Assembly: GCA_013349725.1 (NCBI GenBank)
Contig: DUZB01000054.1
Location: 7,008-14,197, forward strand
Length of the DNA: 7,190 bases
Direction: 5' to 3'
Source of the DNA: Deltaproteobacteria bacterium
GTDB lineage: Bacteria; Desulfobacterota; DSM-4660; Desulfatiglandales; Desulfatiglandaceae
Shown here one piece after another: positions 5,468-7,190 of this stretch (position 1 is the first letter of the stretch; every line of letters begins with the position of its first letter). The notes under the pieces are model-generated. The model made no database searches and was not told the origin of the DNA. It saw nothing but the letters and a program-made list of their open reading frames with translations. Made by a program: the position numbers and the translations under genes.

Positions 5468-6643
5468 TTAAGAAACCCGTGCGGGTTGATAATTCCTGAG
5501 AAATAGGCTCACAACAGCACTGCCTATTACTATCAAAAGACTGCCGATGATAAAAACATAAGAAAGACCAAAGAGATCGAGGATGATCCCCGAAAGGATT
5601 GGAGACACAATCATACCCAGACTCCAGGCAGCATCGGTTATACTCATGAGAGATGCCATCCCCATAGTGCGACCAAGCTGTCCGGTGATAACGAGTCCGC
5701 CGGGCAATGCAACACCATTCGCCATACCCATGAGGATATTAAGCAAAAGGATCATCACGAATCCCTCGACAAACGGCATCCCTAATACGGTCATTCCGGA
5801 TGCAAAAGTACCCAAAATAACGAGATACTTTGGATTAACCCGGTCGGCAAGAGTCCCACAGGCACGTTGGAGAAATGCGATAAGAAAAATGTTGGCCCCT
5901 AAGATCACACCGACCTGCGAGCCTGTCAACTTGAGCTGCAGGGCAAGGATCGGCAAAAATGTATAGACAGCCCCTTGTCCCGAGGAAGCGAAAAATCTCA
6001 TGATGAAAATTCCGAGGACAACTCGATGGGTCAATATTTTTCTCATGGAAAAAAGTTTTCGACTTTCTCCAGGCCCATGGCTTTGATAGTCGGAAGGGAG
6101 AAATATCATAACCAGTATCGAGGTTAAAAGCGCCAGGACACCCATGGCATAAAACGCAGCGTCCATCCCGAAATGATCACGGATAGTACCTCCCAGAACA
6201 GGTCCGATGCCAAGGCCGAGCATAACGGCCATATTCAGGGTTCCCATATACTGGCCAATTTTTTGTTCCGGCGCAATATCGGCCGCAAGCGCCATGGCAA
6301 TGGGTACCACAAGAACTGAAGCCAATCCATGGAAAAATCGAACAAAAATAAGTGTTTCAGCGTGTGCAGGCAAAACATAGAGCATGGAAATGGCGGCATA
6401 TACAAAAAGTCCCGTCACAATGAACTTCTTTCGCCCCCACCTGTCGGAAAGCCGCCCTGCAAATGGACTGAAAAGGGTCCGGGACACATTAAAACTGGCA
6501 ATAATAAGCCCGACCAAAAATCCCCCCGCACCTAATTCCACGGCATATACCGGTATGAGTGGCCAAATGATTCCAAGTCCGATCATTGCCACTCCGACCG
6601 AGACGGAAAGTATAAAAAGAATTCCGGAAGAAGATGGTTTCAT
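5468..6643 (-). CDS. Major facilitator superfamily transporter (DHA1-like)
   Basis: The 391-residue protein is the usual length for a 12-helix MFS carrier and is hydrophobic throughout. Motif A between helices 2 and 3 is clear: G63-R-L-S-D67-R-W-G70-R71-K-K. A motif-B-like segment VRFFHGLASVLVVP (101-114) contains R102, and a motif-C-like GPVLGG lies at 147-152, the pattern of drug/H+ antiporters. A charged central loop near 184-205 separates the two halves, and the second half has the degenerate motif-A copy GTLADRVNP. These features suggest a proton-coupled exporter of the TetA/Bcr type, with the substrate unknown. ATG 6643 has no convincing ribosome binding site, but MKPSSSGILFILSVSVGVAMIG fits a first helix. 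It is the first gene of the minus-strand pair. Confidence 0.88.
   Translation of the reverse strand: MKPSSSGILFILSVSVGVAMIGLGIIWPLIPVYAVELGAGGFLVGLIIASFNVSRTLFSPFAGRLSDRWGRKKFIVTGLFVYAAISMLYVLPAHAETLIFVRFFHGLASVLVVPIAMALAADIAPEQKIGQYMGTLNMAVMLGLGIGPVLGGTIRDHFGMDAAFYAMGVLALLTSILVMIFLPSDYQSHGPGESRKLFSMRKILTHRVVLGIFIMRFFASSGQGAVYTFLPILALQLKLTGSQVGVILGANIFLIAFLQRACGTLADRVNPKYLVILGTFASGMTVLGMPFVEGFVMILLLNILMGMANGVALPGGLVITGQLGRTMGMASLMSITDAAWSLGMIVSPILSGIILDLFGLSYVFIIGSLLIVIGSAVVSLFLRNYQPARVS
5474..5487 (-). terminator. Short hairpin at the 3' end of the MFS gene, possible weak terminator
   Basis: AACCCG-TG-CGGGTT is a perfect inverted repeat in the last codons of the transporter gene. On the minus strand it is followed by TCTTAAGATTTTC, a T-rich but interrupted tail. 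The loop is very small and the T-run poor, so attenuation is possible and full termination doubtful. The downstream phosphoesterase is on the same strand. Confidence 0.3.
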
Positions 6644-6948
6644 TGTTTTTGCTTTTTAAAAGGGCCTCATCAAGAAGTTTTTTTTGGCTTCGGCTGTGCA
6701 TGGTAACACAATAAACCTTTAAATAAACAAACCTTATTTTTCGTGCCCGGAAGAGCATTTTTGATACCAAAATGACCATTCTAAGAACACAAGGCAATAA
6801 ATACCAAGAGCAAGCCGACATTCTTGACAGAAAGTATTCAATCGCGAAAAATGAATTCGGGTTTTTGCCGGCCGCACTGAACCAACCACTGCACAGTATC
6901 CTGAAAAACAGGCGCCTTTGAATTCTATGTTATGCCCAAAGAAATAAC

Positions 6949-6978
6949 TTGATTGAACAATAAAACGTACAGTATAAT
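6949..6978 (+). promoter_or_regulatory. Promoter of the antitoxin gene
   Basis: TTGATT (6949-6954) and a perfect TATAAT (6973-6978) are separated by 18 bases. Transcription would begin near 6985, giving a leader of about 23 bases that contains AGAGGTG as ribosome binding site (6997-7003) before ATG 7008. The -10 box lies between the two operator half-sites, so bound repressor would block polymerase. Confidence 0.65.
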
Positions 6979-6983
6979 GTACT
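6966..6983. promoter_or_regulatory. Probable antitoxin operator with two TGTACA-like hexamers
   Basis: CGTACA (6966-6971) and TGTACT (6978-6983) each match TGTACA at five of six positions and lie 12 bp apart centre to centre. Together they make the inverted repeat GTACA-N6-TGTAC across the -10 box. The YefM-YoeB operator of E. coli is known for paired palindromes with a TGTACA core, and the downstream gene encodes a YefM-type antitoxin. Autorepression by antitoxin and toxin together is therefore the likely control. Confidence 0.6.
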
Positions 6984-7007
6984 ATAAAAATAATAAAGAG
7001 GTGCATT

Positions 7008-7190
7008 ATGCAACGACTGAAAATTGATCAAGACATTCGCCCTATGTCAGAATTCCGAATGGGAATTGCTTCTTTTCTCAAACAAGTACATGATACAAAA
7101 AGGCCTTTAGTCATTACCCAGCATGGTAAAGGAGTAGCTGTACTGCTTGATGTTGTAGAGTATGAAGCCATGCAAGAAAAAATCGAGTTA
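7008..7190 (+). CDS. Phd/YefM-family type II antitoxin (3' end beyond the window)
   Basis: The first 61 codons are present. The sequence has the family's layout: IRPMSEFRMGIASFLKQVHDTKRPLVITQHGKGVAVLLDVVEYEAMQEKIEL. The N-terminal half forms the dimeric DNA-binding fold, with the basal motif S-E-F and the KRPLVITQHGKGVAVLL beta-hairpin, and EYEAM begins the helix before the disordered toxin-neutralising tail, which is cut off here. Such antitoxins bind and inactivate a RelE/YoeB- or Doc-type toxin and autorepress their operon. The partner should lie just to the right, often overlapping or within a few bases. ATG 7008 is set by AGAGGTG at 6997-7003. Base composition is AT-richer than in the plus-strand group at 492, which fits an acquired accessory module. 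Confidence 0.85.
   Translation, partial: MQRLKIDQDIRPMSEFRMGIASFLKQVHDTKRPLVITQHGKGVAVLLDVVEYEAMQEKIEL

Larger units (their letters stand above)
6644..7007. other. 364-bp AT-rich divergent intergenic region
   Basis: This gap separates the leftward MFS gene from the rightward antitoxin gene. It holds a T-run at 6678-6685, short palindromes (GGCGCC near 6911, ACTG-CA-CAGT near 6888) and two GAATTC sites (6853 and 6920). The promoter and operator at 6949-6983 belong to the antitoxin. Open minus-strand frames (6734-7006 and part of 6489-6821) look like non-coding shadow or decayed sequence, and I find no family resemblance I can defend. No convincing promoter for the MFS gene stands out; TTGTTT followed after 16 bases by TGTTAC on the minus strand is the best weak match. 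Confidence 0.5.

Noticed and set aside
6901..6950. A GTTATGC sequence that recalls the end of an integron attC site.
   Set aside because: It does not fit GTTRRRY and there is no matching partner arm, so the resemblance is accidental.
6734..7006. Minus-strand open frame of 90 codons in the gap left of the antitoxin.
   Set aside because: It covers the antitoxin promoter and operator, has no ribosome binding site I can see and an odd aromatic- and Cys-rich composition. It may be decayed sequence but I cannot support a gene.
1..7190. CRISPR array, tRNA or rRNA gene, transposase or phage genes.
   Set aside because: The repeats have a 7-8 bp period with no spacers, and no RNA gene landmarks or transposase motifs were found by reading.

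Overview
The window reads as chromosomal DNA of a Gram-negative bacterium, most likely an anaerobic Desulfobacterota (deltaproteobacterial) lineage. The support is indirect: two predicted secreted lipoproteins, an outer-membrane efflux-type factor, an RseC-like membrane protein, moderate GC, and gaps littered with 7-bp tandem repeats of a kind I associate with such genomes. No rRNA, tRNA, CRISPR array, prophage or intact insertion sequence is visible.

Layout. (1) Positions 1-117, minus strand: the first 39 codons of a gene that runs off the left edge, probably a TIM-barrel sugar-isomerase-like protein. (2) Positions 118-491: a 374-bp gap with a promoter-like TTGACA-17-TATATG on the plus strand and a 143-bp element bounded by 24-bp imperfect inverted repeats built from TCAGGTG heptamers. 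(3) Positions 492-3800, plus strand: five genes in a row. They are a small two-TM TM2/DUF5683-like protein, a 110-residue Cys-rich protein of unknown function (ATGA overlap), a small CapF-type cupin with an intact metal triad plus glutamate, a TolC-family outer-membrane protein behind a leader with two hairpins, and an RseC/MucC-like membrane protein. The first three are tightly packed. The last two are separated by longer gaps but could share the transcript. (4) Positions 3801-3907: a convergent gap holding most of a six-unit heptamer array that runs into the end of the next gene. (5) Positions 3908-6643, minus strand: an MFS transporter followed by a lipoprotein metallophosphoesterase of the acid-sphingomyelinase-like type. 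(6) Positions 6644-7007: a 364-bp AT-rich gap ending in a promoter and a TGTACA-like double operator. (7) Positions 7008-7190, plus strand: the start of a Phd/YefM antitoxin gene, whose toxin partner would lie beyond the right edge.

How the genes work together. The plus-strand group is envelope-oriented (inner-membrane protein, TolC outer-membrane factor, RseC-like membrane protein), but no membrane-fusion protein or inner-membrane pump lies beside tolC, so its pump must be encoded elsewhere. The minus-strand pair could couple import or export of a small molecule with phosphodiester hydrolysis at the cell surface, but a 129-bp gap separates the two genes and the link is only positional. The most distinctive non-coding signal is the recurrence of 7-bp-period repeats at gene boundaries, where they supply one stop codon and surround one start codon. 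I do not see clear evidence of a novel defence or mobile system; the antitoxin and its operator are the best-defined regulatory module.
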